Source of the DNA: Bacteroidales bacterium
Lineage (GTDB): Bacteria > Bacteroidota > Bacteroidia > Bacteroidales > P3
Assembly (NCBI GenBank): GCA_017480245.1
Contig: JAFVBA010000004.1
Location: 64,011 to 128,010 of the forward strand
Length of the DNA: 64,000 bases
Reading direction: 5' to 3'
In this document: piece by piece, positions 16,415 through 24,329 of the stretch
How positions within the stretch are numbered: position 1 is the stretch's first letter
How the letters are laid out: every line of letters begins with the position of its first letter
Notes under the pieces: model-generated
Seen by the model: the letters and a program-made list of their open reading frames with translations, nothing else
Told to the model about the DNA's origin: nothing
The model's database searches: none
Program-made: the position numbers and the translations under genes

Positions 16415-16942
16415 TTATAAATTATAAAACATATCTACTACTTTCTTTTTTGCGCGGGAGAACATTGAACGGACGGTTGCCACTTCAAATTGAGTAAATT
16501 CCGCAATCTCTTCCCACGTTGCGCCGTCTATCGCATACATTACCAGTACTATTCTTTCTTTATCCTCCAACCGTTGCAAACAATTCAAAAGTTGTTCGTT
16601 TGAATACTCCTCTAAAATGTCATTTGCGTAGGTAGGTATATTGGAATCGTCTAATTCTACTTTAGAGAATTGAGTTTTTTTCCCTCTATAGTAGTTCCAT
16701 GCCTCTCTTTTGAACATAATAGTAAGCCAAGATATAAAACTGCCTTGATAAGAGTACTTTTCAAGACTGTTAAATGCCTTGACAAAAGCTTCTTGAAAGA
16801 TATCCTCTGCGTCTTCTTTGCATCTTGTGTTTCTAAGACATACGGCAAACAAATGTTGTGCATATTTGTCGTAAAGAATCTTCTGAAACTTCTTATCTTT
16901 CCTCTTACAACCTTCTATTATTTCCCTGTCGTCATATTCCAT
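16415..16942 (-). CDS. ECF-type RNA polymerase sigma factor
   Basis: The 175-residue protein has sigma region 2 (about 20-90; EDAEDIFQEAFVKAFNSLEKY and, after it, FISWLTIMFKREAWNYYRGKK) and region 4 (about 115-172; LEDKERIVLVMYAIDGATWEE, then VATVRSMFSRAKKKV), with no region 1 or 3. This is the group IV architecture that answers envelope or extracellular signals. It is followed directly by a membrane protein with an extracellular CHU_C domain, its likely regulator. The upstream 86 bases are A/T homopolymer-rich, with no clear promoter, which would suit autoregulation from an unrecognised site. Confidence 0.92.
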   Translation of the reverse strand: MEYDDREIIEGCKRKDKKFQKILYDKYAQHLFAVCLRNTRCKEDAEDIFQEAFVKAFNSLEKYSYQGSFISWLTIMFKREAWNYYRGKKTQFSKVELDDSNIPTYANDILEEYSNEQLLNCLQRLEDKERIVLVMYAIDGATWEEIAEFTQFEVATVRSMFSRAKKKVVDMFYNL

Positions 16943-17028
16943 TCCGACCGCTAAGACACATTTTTTGATATTTTTTTGCAGAAAAATGAAAAAAAATAAA
17001 AAAAAGTGAATTTTTTTTATTTTTTTTC

Positions 17029-17505
17029 TTAATCGGAAATATCCTTTTTAGGTATGATAACGTCCTTTGGCAGAAACATTTGAACGTCTTTGCCGAACAA
17101 AAGCATCTCTCTTACAAAAGATGAGCTGATTGTTGATTCTTGTTTGTCGGCAAGAAGAAAAACAGTTTCAATACTGCTGTCTAACATCGTGTTTATATCG
17201 GATATATTTTTCTCGTATTGAAAATCCGCCGTATCTCTCAATCCTCTTAAAATAAATTGCGCATTCTTTTTCTTGCAATAGTCAGTTGTCAGACAGTTAT
17301 AAGAATCTATTTCCACGTTTTTACAATCCTTGAAAGTGTCTTGCAACCATTGCAATCTCTGTTGAAGGGAAAACATTGTCTTTTTTGAAGTGTTCTCACC
17401 GATTGCAACAATTATTTTGTCAAACATCGGTAAGGCTTTCTTAACTATTGATTCGTGTCCCTTGGTTACAGGGTCAAACGAACCGGGGAATAATGCCGTT
17501 GTCAT
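17029..17505 (-). CDS. coaD: Phosphopantetheine adenylyltransferase
   Basis: CoaD transfers AMP to 4'-phosphopantetheine, the penultimate step of coenzyme A synthesis. I choose the ATG ending at 17505 (MTTALFPGSFDPVTKGHE), which places the T/HxGH nucleotidyltransferase motif TKGHE at its usual position; the longer frame starting at 17562 overlaps the preceding gene and adds 19 atypical residues. Product length is 158 residues, as in most CoaD. Other motifs are RGLRDTADFQYE and the SISSSFVRE-type phosphate loop (here STISSSFVREML). The stop of the upstream beta-barrel gene at 17507 is one base away, so the two are coupled. Confidence 0.93.
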   Translation of the reverse strand: MTTALFPGSFDPVTKGHESIVKKALPMFDKIIVAIGENTSKKTMFSLQQRLQWLQDTFKDCKNVEIDSYNCLTTDYCKKKNAQFILRGLRDTADFQYEKNISDINTMLDSSIETVFLLADKQESTISSSFVREMLLFGKDVQMFLPKDVIIPKKDISD

Positions 17506-17506
17506 A

Positions 17507-18244
17507 TTAGTACGCTCCTCTCCTGCGGTTTGGCTTTGTACGGTAATTATCGTACTCTTCATTAATCACATATACCAATTTGAAAGAAAGATAGTGGGAT
17601 TTGTAATCTCTTAACCACGTTTTATAATCCTCACTGTCGGAATAATACGAATTATTGAACTCAAAATCTTCACGAATCGGCAACAATGAATAGTGCCAAC
17701 GGATGTCAAACTTAAAATTTCTCCATATATTGAAACGAAAATCCGCAACAAAACTCAAATCATTCTTTTTGAAATCGTGATTATCCGTTACACTCGGACG
17801 CGATACATTAACGAATTTCCTTTCCGGCAACTTCCATGATTCGTTGCTGCTAATCAGTCTGCCGTATTGCAAACCTACGCCGAAGATTGCCCCAGCCCTT
17901 TTGTCAGCATAATGAATCATAAAAGGAATATCAATATAGTTTAAATTGCATTTATATTCGAACGGGTCGTAAAGGTTAGTGTTTTTAGCGCCACGTTGAT
18001 TAAAAAGAATCTCTGTTGATAATTGAAATCCCGTTTCTGTCTTCTCGGGAATAATCGGCATCATCACTCCGACACCTCCTACTAATCCCGTATGTTTAAA
18101 GCCATATACTTCATCGCCGTCAATTTGTGAAATAGTAAATCCTGCACTTACGTTAGCCTTAAACAGTTGCGCTTTGCTTTGAAGGGACAATAACAGAGCA
18201 AAACCGAATAATACCACCGTTATATTTCTTTTCGTTATTTTCAT
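17507..18244 (-). CDS. Outer-membrane beta-barrel protein, PorT-like
   Basis: A signal peptide (1-25, ending LQSKAQ) is followed by about 220 residues of alternating aromatic/hydrophobic strands (KANVSAGFTISQIDGDE, GLVGGVGVMMPI, FNLYDPF-like loops, FKFDIRWHYSLL, SHYLSFKLVYVI). These are typical of the Bacteroidota eight-stranded OMP_b-brl family that includes the T9SS component PorT. The 245-residue length matches PorT, and a T9SS cargo gene exists at 40-42.6 kb. However, identity with PorT itself is not proven from sequence reading. It is followed after one base by coaD. Confidence 0.75.
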   Translation of the reverse strand: MKITKRNITVVLFGFALLLSLQSKAQLFKANVSAGFTISQIDGDEVYGFKHTGLVGGVGVMMPIIPEKTETGFQLSTEILFNQRGAKNTNLYDPFEYKCNLNYIDIPFMIHYADKRAGAIFGVGLQYGRLISSNESWKLPERKFVNVSRPSVTDNHDFKKNDLSFVADFRFNIWRNFKFDIRWHYSLLPIREDFEFNNSYYSDSEDYKTWLRDYKSHYLSFKLVYVINEEYDNYRTKPNRRRGAY

Positions 18245-18289
18245 ATCACATATTATTTTTATAATGTATTAAACGCAAATAACGTTTTT

Positions 18290-19036
18290 TTATTTTGTAT
18301 TCATAACTCTTGACAACAGTTCTTTCTCTACCTTATCCCTGCAGGTAATACTTTGAAGCGCCCAAAGGATAAGCGTATCCAACCGTTTTTCTTCTGATAA
18401 ATGCCAATCAATATCCGAATTGCGCAGTTTGTTTGTAAGATAATGTAAAGTGATTGCGGCAGACACTGAAATATTAAAGCTTTCCGTGAAACCAAACATA
18501 GGAATCTTCATAAAGCAATCGGCATTGGCTATAGCCTCCTTAGAAATACCATCAACCTCACTGCCGAAAACTATCGCCGCTTTTTGAGTTATATCAATAT
18601 CTTGCAAATTAATGTCATTGTCATGCGGCATCGTGGCTATGATTTTATATCCTTCTGCCCTCAAATCATCAAAACAACGCTCTATATTTGATTTTGGATT
18701 TTTGTCATCGGACATTGGATTTGGAAGATTTGAATTTGCGGAATTGTATTTACGGATGTTCAACCATTTATTCGCACCCAATGAAATGTCATCAGTAACC
18801 GAGAATTTGTTGTTATTCTCCACTATCCTTACTTCCTGAATGCCTAAACAATCACAAGTTCTCAGTACAGCGGATGCGTTTTGTGCTTTATGTATATTCT
18901 CAATTACGGGAATAAATCTGTCAGTGCGTAAATCAATTACCGATTCCAATGTATTCTTTCTTTCTTCGGTTATAATATCATAAAGAAGCGAATAATATTT
19001 TTGCTTATTTATTATATCTAAATCTCTGTACGTCAT
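18290..19036 (-). CDS. SpoU/TrmH-family RNA 2'-O-methyltransferase
   Basis: The 248-residue protein has the SPOUT trefoil-knot motifs: FIPVIENIHKAQNASAVLRTC (motif 1, with the conserved Asn and Arg, about 46-66), AAIVFGSEVDGISKEAI (motif 2) and IPMFGFTESFNISVSAAITL (motif 3, forming the S-adenosylmethionine knot). The target is probably Gm18 of tRNA, as for TrmH, but an rRNA target cannot be excluded. It lies 12 bases downstream of a glycosyltransferase gene on the same strand. Confidence 0.88.
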   Translation of the reverse strand: MTYRDLDIINKQKYYSLLYDIITEERKNTLESVIDLRTDRFIPVIENIHKAQNASAVLRTCDCLGIQEVRIVENNNKFSVTDDISLGANKWLNIRKYNSANSNLPNPMSDDKNPKSNIERCFDDLRAEGYKIIATMPHDNDINLQDIDITQKAAIVFGSEVDGISKEAIANADCFMKIPMFGFTESFNISVSAAITLHYLTNKLRNSDIDWHLSEEKRLDTLILWALQSITCRDKVEKELLSRVMNTK

Positions 19037-19048
19037 ACTTAATTCAAA

Positions 19049-20212
19049 CTATAATCTATACAAATCCGACATCTTTTGCGCAATGTCATTATTTGCAAAT
19101 TTCTTTATATATTTCTTGCTTTCGTTTATTGCAATCAATCGTTTTTCTTCATCATTTAGCAGCGTATTTACCGCATTTGCCATCGCTTTTACGTCATTTG
19201 GTTCAACGTAATAGGAACTCTCTCCGCCCGCTTCTTCCAAACACGAACCTTTTGCCGCAATTACGGGCAGATTATTCGCAATTGCTTCAATTATAGGGAT
19301 ACCAAAACCCTCGTAATGCGAAGGATAGACAAACAATCGGGCAAGAGAGTAAATTGTTTTCAAGTCCTTGTTCGTTATTCCTTGGAAAAAATGTACCCGA
19401 CTGCGCAAATTATTTTGTTCAATATACTTTTCAATCTCTTTAATATAGGAAGTACTCTTGCCGATTACCACCAAATGAACGTCTTGTGGCACTTCATTCA
19501 ATGCTTTTACGCACAACAGGATATTCTTACGCCTTTCCACCGTACCTACATTAAGAATAAATTTATCGGGAAGCGATAAGCGTTTTTTTATCTCCGATTT
19601 CATTTCATCGGTTACCGAATTGTCAAAAATCTTATTATAACTCTGATAAATAACTTGTATTTTGTCTTCCGTAACAAGAGGTTTTGACGCCTTGATATTG
19701 CCAAAACGCAAAATATCACGCTTAGTACATTCGCTTATTGCAATAACCCTGTCCGCTTCTTGTAATGCTGAGAAAAATTTATGCTTATATATCTTAACGT
19801 CAATAGGATTGTAAAACTCATGGTGGGTAAAGAAAATCAAATCATGGATAGTTACTATACTTTTTACCCCACTTGCTTTAATGCCTTTCGGTAATTGTCC
19901 GCTAAGACCGTGAAACACCTTGACGTTATCACGAATCAAATCCTTAACAATGCCTTTCTCTCTCCACAAATCACGCAAAAGTTTTATATTTATGCCGTTC
20001 GGATAAACAAACTCAAGATTTTCATCCGTAACTATTTGATTTCTCAAATTATCTCTGCCTTTGTCGGGAGCATAAAGGCGGAAAGAAAACAGATTATCCG
20101 TATTTGCTTTTGCAAGGTCATTAATCAACGTACGGGAATACGAACCCAAACCGGTAGAATTACTTACCGCTCTTTTGGCATCAAATCCTACTGTTATCTT
20201 ACCGCCTTGCAT
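19049..20212 (-). CDS. Glycosyltransferase family 4
   Basis: The 387-residue GT-B-fold enzyme probably transfers a sugar from a nucleotide donor in surface-glycan synthesis. Its N-terminal half carries ISECTKRDILRFG. The C-terminal donor domain starts ILNVGTVERRKNILLCVKAL, includes VHFFQGITNKDLKTIYSLAR, and has the retaining E-x7-E motif in PSHYEGFGIPIIEAIANNLP (two glutamates eight residues apart). The acceptor is unknown. It lies downstream of ilvE, separated by an ilvE terminator. Confidence 0.88.
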   Translation of the reverse strand: MQGGKITVGFDAKRAVSNSTGLGSYSRTLINDLAKANTDNLFSFRLYAPDKGRDNLRNQIVTDENLEFVYPNGINIKLLRDLWREKGIVKDLIRDNVKVFHGLSGQLPKGIKASGVKSIVTIHDLIFFTHHEFYNPIDVKIYKHKFFSALQEADRVIAISECTKRDILRFGNIKASKPLVTEDKIQVIYQSYNKIFDNSVTDEMKSEIKKRLSLPDKFILNVGTVERRKNILLCVKALNEVPQDVHLVVIGKSTSYIKEIEKYIEQNNLRSRVHFFQGITNKDLKTIYSLARLFVYPSHYEGFGIPIIEAIANNLPVIAAKGSCLEEAGGESSYYVEPNDVKAMANAVNTLLNDEEKRLIAINESKKYIKKFANNDIAQKMSDLYRL

Positions 20213-20223
20213 AAAAACAAAAA

Positions 20224-20261
20224 GGCAGAAACTTCAATCCTTTTCAGATGAAATTTCCGCC
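20224..20261 (-). terminator. Terminator of ilvE
   Basis: Twelve-base arms (20224-20235 and 20250-20261) pair on the minus strand with two G-U wobbles. The same positions would be A/C mismatches on the plus strand, which fixes the direction. The hairpin is followed by TTTTTGTTTTT on the minus strand. Confidence 0.8.
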
Positions 20262-20288
20262 GAATATTAATTTATTCAAATCAATTGA

Positions 20289-21302
20289 TTAATCAACAAA
20301 AACATTCCAGCCATGCTTGTCTTCAATTGTGCCGTCCTGTATTCCTTTCAATGTTTCATAAAGTTTAGTTGAAACAGGACCAGGGTTTTCTCCCCATTTG
20401 TAAGTTTTTCCTGTCTCTCTATCTACTATTTCATTGATTGGAGAAACAACAGCAGCCGTTCCGCAAGCAGCAACTTCCTCAAACTCGGCTAATTCTTCCA
20501 CTGGAATTCTTCTTCTTTCCACTTTCATTCCCAAATCCTGCGCAATCTGGCACAAAGACATATTGGTAATGGACGGAAGTATAGAACTGCTTTCAGGAGT
20601 GCAGTATGTATTGTTCTTAATTCCAAAGAAATTAGCAGCACCTGCCTCATCGATAAACTCATGAGTAGCGGCGTTCAAATAAATACAGTTAGAATAGCCT
20701 TCTTTTACGGCTCTCTCACCTGAAACCAAAGAAGCTGCGTAGTTACCTCCCACTTTGTATTTACCTGTTCCGAACGGAGCGGCACGGTCATAGTCTTTAG
20801 CGATTTGGAACTTCACAGGTTTAAATCCTGATTTGAAATAAGGACCTACAGGACAAGCAAAAACCATGAAAAGATACTCTTTAGCAGGATGAACTCCCAC
20901 TTGAGCGCCCGTACCTACCAATATAGGACGTAAATACAAAGAAGCACCGCTTCCGTAAGGCGGAATGTATTTTTCATTCAACTTAACACATTTCTTACAT
21001 GCCTCTACGAATAATTCCTCAGGCGGTTCAGCCATCAAAACTCCCTTTGCGGAAGAAATCATACGCTTAGCGTTTTCGTAAGGACGGAACATACGAACCT
21101 TACCATCAACTCCGCGGAATGCTTTCATACCTTCGAAAGCAGCCTGTCCGTAATGCAAAACGGTAGCAGCCATATGCATAGTAATTTCTTCGGAAGAGGA
21201 AACTTCCAATTCGCCCCATTTACCGTCGCGGTAATAACAACGTACGTTGTAATCTGTTTTGTAGTAGCCGAAACCTAAACTACCCCAATCTATATTTTCC
21301 AT
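20289..21302 (-). CDS. ilvE: Branched-chain amino acid aminotransferase
   Basis: This fold-type IV PLP enzyme interconverts valine, leucine and isoleucine with their 2-oxo acids. The 337 residues include ATVLHYGQAAFEGMKAFRG, RPYENAKRM, GTGKYKVGGNYAASL (with the PLP-binding lysine in the GKYKVGGNY segment), EFIDEAGAANFF and AACGTAAVVSPI. All fit the long (type II) bacterial IlvE. It is monocistronic, with a promoter at 21355-21384 and its own terminator. Given the fermentative context it could act mainly in branched-chain degradation. Confidence 0.95.
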   Translation of the reverse strand: MENIDWGSLGFGYYKTDYNVRCYYRDGKWGELEVSSSEEITMHMAATVLHYGQAAFEGMKAFRGVDGKVRMFRPYENAKRMISSAKGVLMAEPPEELFVEACKKCVKLNEKYIPPYGSGASLYLRPILVGTGAQVGVHPAKEYLFMVFACPVGPYFKSGFKPVKFQIAKDYDRAAPFGTGKYKVGGNYAASLVSGERAVKEGYSNCIYLNAATHEFIDEAGAANFFGIKNNTYCTPESSSILPSITNMSLCQIAQDLGMKVERRRIPVEELAEFEEVAACGTAAVVSPINEIVDRETGKTYKWGENPGPVSTKLYETLKGIQDGTIEDKHGWNVFVD

Positions 21303-21354
21303 TATTTTATCGTTTTTATTAATTATTAAATTAAATTGTCTTCAAAAACTTTTG

Positions 21355-21384
21355 CAAACTTACAACATTTTCTTCAAACGGCAA
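21355..21384 (-). promoter_or_regulatory. Promoter of ilvE
   Basis: On the minus strand TTG (21384-21382) is followed after 19 bases by TAAGTTTG (21362-21355) and then CAAAA. Both boxes fit the Bacteroidota consensus, about 55 bases before the ATG. Confidence 0.65.
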
Positions 21385-21393
21385 AGCAAAACG

Positions 21394-21720
21394 CTATTTT
21401 TTCTTTTTCTTCTTCTCTTTCGGCATCGGAAGCGATTGATATGCCGTCTTAACCAATTCGCACAGATATTCGCGGTTATCAACCTCCTCTATATAAAAAC
21501 TATCCTTCGCTCCGTCGTATGGTGGCAGCGGTTTGACGGTCTTTAATATGCTTTCAACTTCCGCTGTCGGCTTGATAAATAATCTGTCATCCGCAATAAC
21601 GCCGACAAGTTTCTCTCTAAGATACAGACAATACTCGCCGAACATTTTTCTTGCCCTTACATCGCCCGCATCTGCCAATTGCTCTAAAATAAATGTCTTA
21701 AAACTTTCACTTGATGCCAT
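21394..21720 (-). CDS. TfoX N-terminal domain protein
   Basis: The 108-residue protein matches the stand-alone TfoX_N fold: DVRARKMFGEYCLYLREKLVG, IADDRLFIKPTAE and PPYDGAKDSFYIEEVDNREYL are characteristic. The C-terminal helical domain of competence regulator TfoX/Sxy is absent, so a role in competence should not be assumed; such short proteins are widespread and uncharacterised. A poly-lysine tail (KEKKKKKK) closes it. It has no close operon partner. Confidence 0.82.
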   Translation of the reverse strand: MASSESFKTFILEQLADAGDVRARKMFGEYCLYLREKLVGVIADDRLFIKPTAEVESILKTVKPLPPYDGAKDSFYIEEVDNREYLCELVKTAYQSLPMPKEKKKKKK

Positions 21721-21851
21721 AACCTTTTGTTTTTTCTGATAACGGAGAAAACACCTTTTTATTATAATAAGTTATAAAGTGCAATAAATTTAATGAATAG
21801 TTGATAAAATTCTATAAAAACTCAATTACTTATTGCCGAATATGAAGATTT

Positions 21852-22021
21852 TGCCGCCTACTTACTGTTTTTCGCCGCCCTTTCAAGAAAGAATTTGAAA
21901 AAAACTATTTTTTTGACTCAAAAAAACTCTTTTTTTTGGGTAAAAAAACTCTTTCTTTGAAATTCTTTCCGCAAGGGGCGGTGGGATAACGGCAAAGGGC
22001 GGTGAAATTTTCAAAAAAGGC
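21852..22021. repeat. 22-bp periodic dyad array, family A copy 2
   Basis: Dyads A7-CTA/CTC-T3-8 are centred at 21906, 21928 and 21950 (exactly 22 bp apart). GCCGCC units lie on the left at 21853 and 21874, and AAGG units on the right at 21973, 21995 and 22017 (again 22 bp). It sits between divergent genes, just upstream of the alcohol dehydrogenase promoter; nothing else is visible in 21721-22133. Confidence 0.88.
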
Positions 22022-22045
22022 AATGGTTTTGTGCGAAAATGGTAT

Positions 22046-22076
22046 TTTGACATTTGATAAAATTTTTCTACTTTTG
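22046..22076 (+). promoter_or_regulatory. Promoter of iron alcohol dehydrogenase
   Basis: TTTG (22046-22049) is followed after 19 bases by TACTTTTG (22069-22076) and then CAAA. The fit to the Bacteroidota consensus is full, with a leader of about 50 bases. Confidence 0.7.
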
Positions 22077-22133
22077 CAAATCTGAAACAGAAAATCAAAT
22101 TTGAATTAATAATCATCAAAAAACGATACGAAA

Positions 22134-23321
22134 ATGTTAGGAAATTTTAAATTCTCAAACCCAACCAAATTATATTTTGGTAAAGACAGTCTGAATTTTC
22201 TTAAAGACGAGTTGAAAAATTACGGTAAAACAGTTATGTTATCTTACGGCGGCGGCTCAATAAAGCGCAACGGTATCTACGATTCAGTTGTAAATATCCT
22301 TAAATCCGAAGGCAAAACAATAATTGAAGACGGCGGAGTGATGAGTAACCCTACCGTTGAAAAAATGTATGAAGGTGCTGCAAAGGTGAGGGATAACAAT
22401 GTGGATTTAATCCTTGCTGTCGGCGGAGGAAGTACGATTGATTATGCAAAAGGCATTGCTGCTTCGGCATATTGCGAAACTGACCCTTGGAAAACTTATT
22501 ACCTTGAGCAGAAATCTCCTGTTTGTAAAATAGTTCCCGTTGCGAGTATCTTGACTATGGTAGGTACGGGCAGCGAAATGAACGGCGGCAGCGTGATTAC
22601 CAATCACAAAGAAAATTTAAAGATAGGTAAAGTATTTGATGATAGATTGATGCCGCGCTTTACTATTCTTAATCCTGAATTTACTTATACTGTTCCGACG
22701 TATCAAATGGTTGCCGGCTTCTTTGACATAATGAGTCATTTGATGGAGCAATATTTTTCCAATTTTGACGATAATACTACCGATTATTTGGCAGAAGGAT
22801 TGATGCGTTCGTTGATTCATTCCTCACTTATCGCAGTTAAAGACCCTAAAGACTATGAAGCACGCAGTAATATCATGTGGACGGCTACTTGGGCGTTGAA
22901 TACTATGCTTAAGATGGGAAAACACGGCGATTGGATGGTACATATGATTGGCCAAGCCATAGGTGCTCATACCGATGCAACACACGGAATGACTTTGGCG
23001 GCAGTTTCTATTCCTTATTATAAATATATTCTTGACGGAATATGCAATAACGGTAACAAAGGCATAGAAAAATTCAAACGCTTCGCCGTTAATGTTTGGA
23101 ATGTGCGTGAAGAAGGCAAGGACGACAGACAATTGGCTTTGGAAGGCATAAATTGTTTGGAGAAATGGATGAAAGAAATCGGCGTTGTGATGAAAGCAAG
23201 TGAATTGGGCGTAAAAGAAGATATGCTTGAGGCTATTGCAGACAGCACTATCACTTATCCGACCGATTACCGCACGTTAAATCATAATGACGTGGTGGAA
23301 ATTTTGCGTCAAAGTCTGTAA
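22134..23321 (+). CDS. Iron-containing alcohol dehydrogenase, butanol type
   Basis: The 395-residue group III dehydrogenase reduces aldehydes to alcohols with NAD(P)H. The N-terminal nucleotide-binding part has TVMLSYGGGSIKRNG and LILAVGGGSTIDYAKG (GGGS loop). Metal ligands are expected in PTYQMVAGFFDIMSHLMEQYF (Asp and His, read here in two parts) and in the C-terminal GKHGDWMVHMIGQAIGAHTD and HGMTL histidines. It resembles BdhA/YqhD-type enzymes, consistent with disposal of butyraldehyde-level electrons, though substrate is inferred. It stands alone, convergent with a glucosaminidase gene. Confidence 0.9.
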   Translation: MLGNFKFSNPTKLYFGKDSLNFLKDELKNYGKTVMLSYGGGSIKRNGIYDSVVNILKSEGKTIIEDGGVMSNPTVEKMYEGAAKVRDNNVDLILAVGGGSTIDYAKGIAASAYCETDPWKTYYLEQKSPVCKIVPVASILTMVGTGSEMNGGSVITNHKENLKIGKVFDDRLMPRFTILNPEFTYTVPTYQMVAGFFDIMSHLMEQYFSNFDDNTTDYLAEGLMRSLIHSSLIAVKDPKDYEARSNIMWTATWALNTMLKMGKHGDWMVHMIGQAIGAHTDATHGMTLAAVSIPYYKYILDGICNNGNKGIEKFKRFAVNVWNVREEGKDDRQLALEGINCLEKWMKEIGVVMKASELGVKEDMLEAIADSTITYPTDYRTLNHNDVVEILRQSL

Positions 23322-23330
23322 CGCTGCGCT

Positions 23331-23412
23331 TATATAGTATTTAGAATGTAGTATGTAGCATATTAAAACGTAAAAATTAAATGCTACGTACTACATTCTA
23401 AATACTACATAT
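23331..23412 (+). terminator. Family D copy 4: 27-bp hairpin between convergent genes
   Basis: The 27-base arm at 23335-23361 (TAGTATTTAGAATGTAG...) pairs with 23381-23407 around a 19-base loop, with one T-G wobble. TAG/CTA triplets recur every 7 bases. It lies directly after the alcohol dehydrogenase stop and before the convergent glucosaminidase stop, so it may end transcripts, although there is no strong T-tract. It is also the longest hairpin of the heptamer family. Confidence 0.7.
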
Positions 23413-23425
23413 AAAATGTAGCATT

Positions 23426-24205
23426 TTATTCAAATTCTATTTCGAAATCTTGGCGTCGGACGTCTTTTTCGTCTATCATCTTCTGAATTTGTTCGTCTAA
23501 TTCACGGCGTTTGCGCTCCTGAGGTGTCTCATGACGGCGCTGATACCACTTAGTATTTCCGAAAATCCGCTCCATAAGTGATTTTTTGTGCTTAACAGGT
23601 TCTTTATCCTCCACCTTGACTACACTTGGTATTACTTCTTTGCCGTCAGGTCGGATTTCTTTATCCTCAATTGCCAAATTCTTAACCAAATAATAGGAAT
23701 CATCGGTTACATTCTGCAAATCATAAACCTCAATCACGTTGATAAGCAGTTCAGGATACTTGGGATTAGTGGCATATCCCGCTTGTTTCAACCCGTTCGC
23801 CCATCCTTTATAATCATTTACGTCCAAATCGAACAGAAATGCGTAACGCTTCCCTTTAGATAAGAATATGCTGTGGTCATTAAAGGATTCTTCGGCAGAA
23901 TCATACACACGGAAACAATCATTCTTACTGTCATCATCTTTATATGTCCGTTTGCCTTGCCAAGTTGTGTGGCACTTAATACCAAAGTGGTTGTTACTTT
24001 CTTTAGCCAAAGAACTACGGCCGCTACCCGACTCTATAATTCCCTGAGCTAAGGTAATACTTGCAGGAATCTTGTATTGCTTTTGGTTTTCTATTGCAAT
24101 ATTGCGGTATTTGGCAATATAATCTTCGGTAACTGTGTTTTTATTTTGTGCAATTGCGATAACGCTGCACGCAATGCCGATAAGCAAAAAACAAATTCTC
24201 TTCAT
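23426..24205 (-). CDS. Exported glucosaminidase-family peptidoglycan hydrolase
   Basis: The 259-residue protein has a signal peptide (1-19, ending VIAIAQ) and a glucosaminidase (FlgJ/LytF-type) domain at about 30-165. The motif SITLAQGIIESGSGRSSLA contains the expected catalytic Glu, and NNHFGIKC and YDSAEESFNDHSIFL follow in the family order. A lysine-rich C-terminal stretch (about 200-259, with KWYQRRHETPQERKRRELDE) looks helical and may contact the cell wall or DNA-free periplasmic partners. It should cleave between GlcNAc and MurNAc in the periplasm. Confidence 0.88.
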   Translation of the reverse strand: MKRICFLLIGIACSVIAIAQNKNTVTEDYIAKYRNIAIENQKQYKIPASITLAQGIIESGSGRSSLAKESNNHFGIKCHTTWQGKRTYKDDDSKNDCFRVYDSAEESFNDHSIFLSKGKRYAFLFDLDVNDYKGWANGLKQAGYATNPKYPELLINVIEVYDLQNVTDDSYYLVKNLAIEDKEIRPDGKEVIPSVVKVEDKEPVKHKKSLMERIFGNTKWYQRRHETPQERKRRELDEQIQKMIDEKDVRRQDFEIEFE

Positions 24206-24329
24206 AAAATTTTAGTATTTGAATTATTTTATTTAATTTTGCGAAATTAAAACAAAAATCGGCGTTTGGCTTAGATTTTGTTAAGAAAAAATTAAAAAAG
24301 ATTATAAAACAATTAAATTTTTTACTACA

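Noticed and set aside
21883-22119. 78-residue minus-strand ORF
   Set aside because: It covers family A copy 2 and crosses the promoter of the alcohol dehydrogenase on the other strand; no protein-like pattern outside the repeat.
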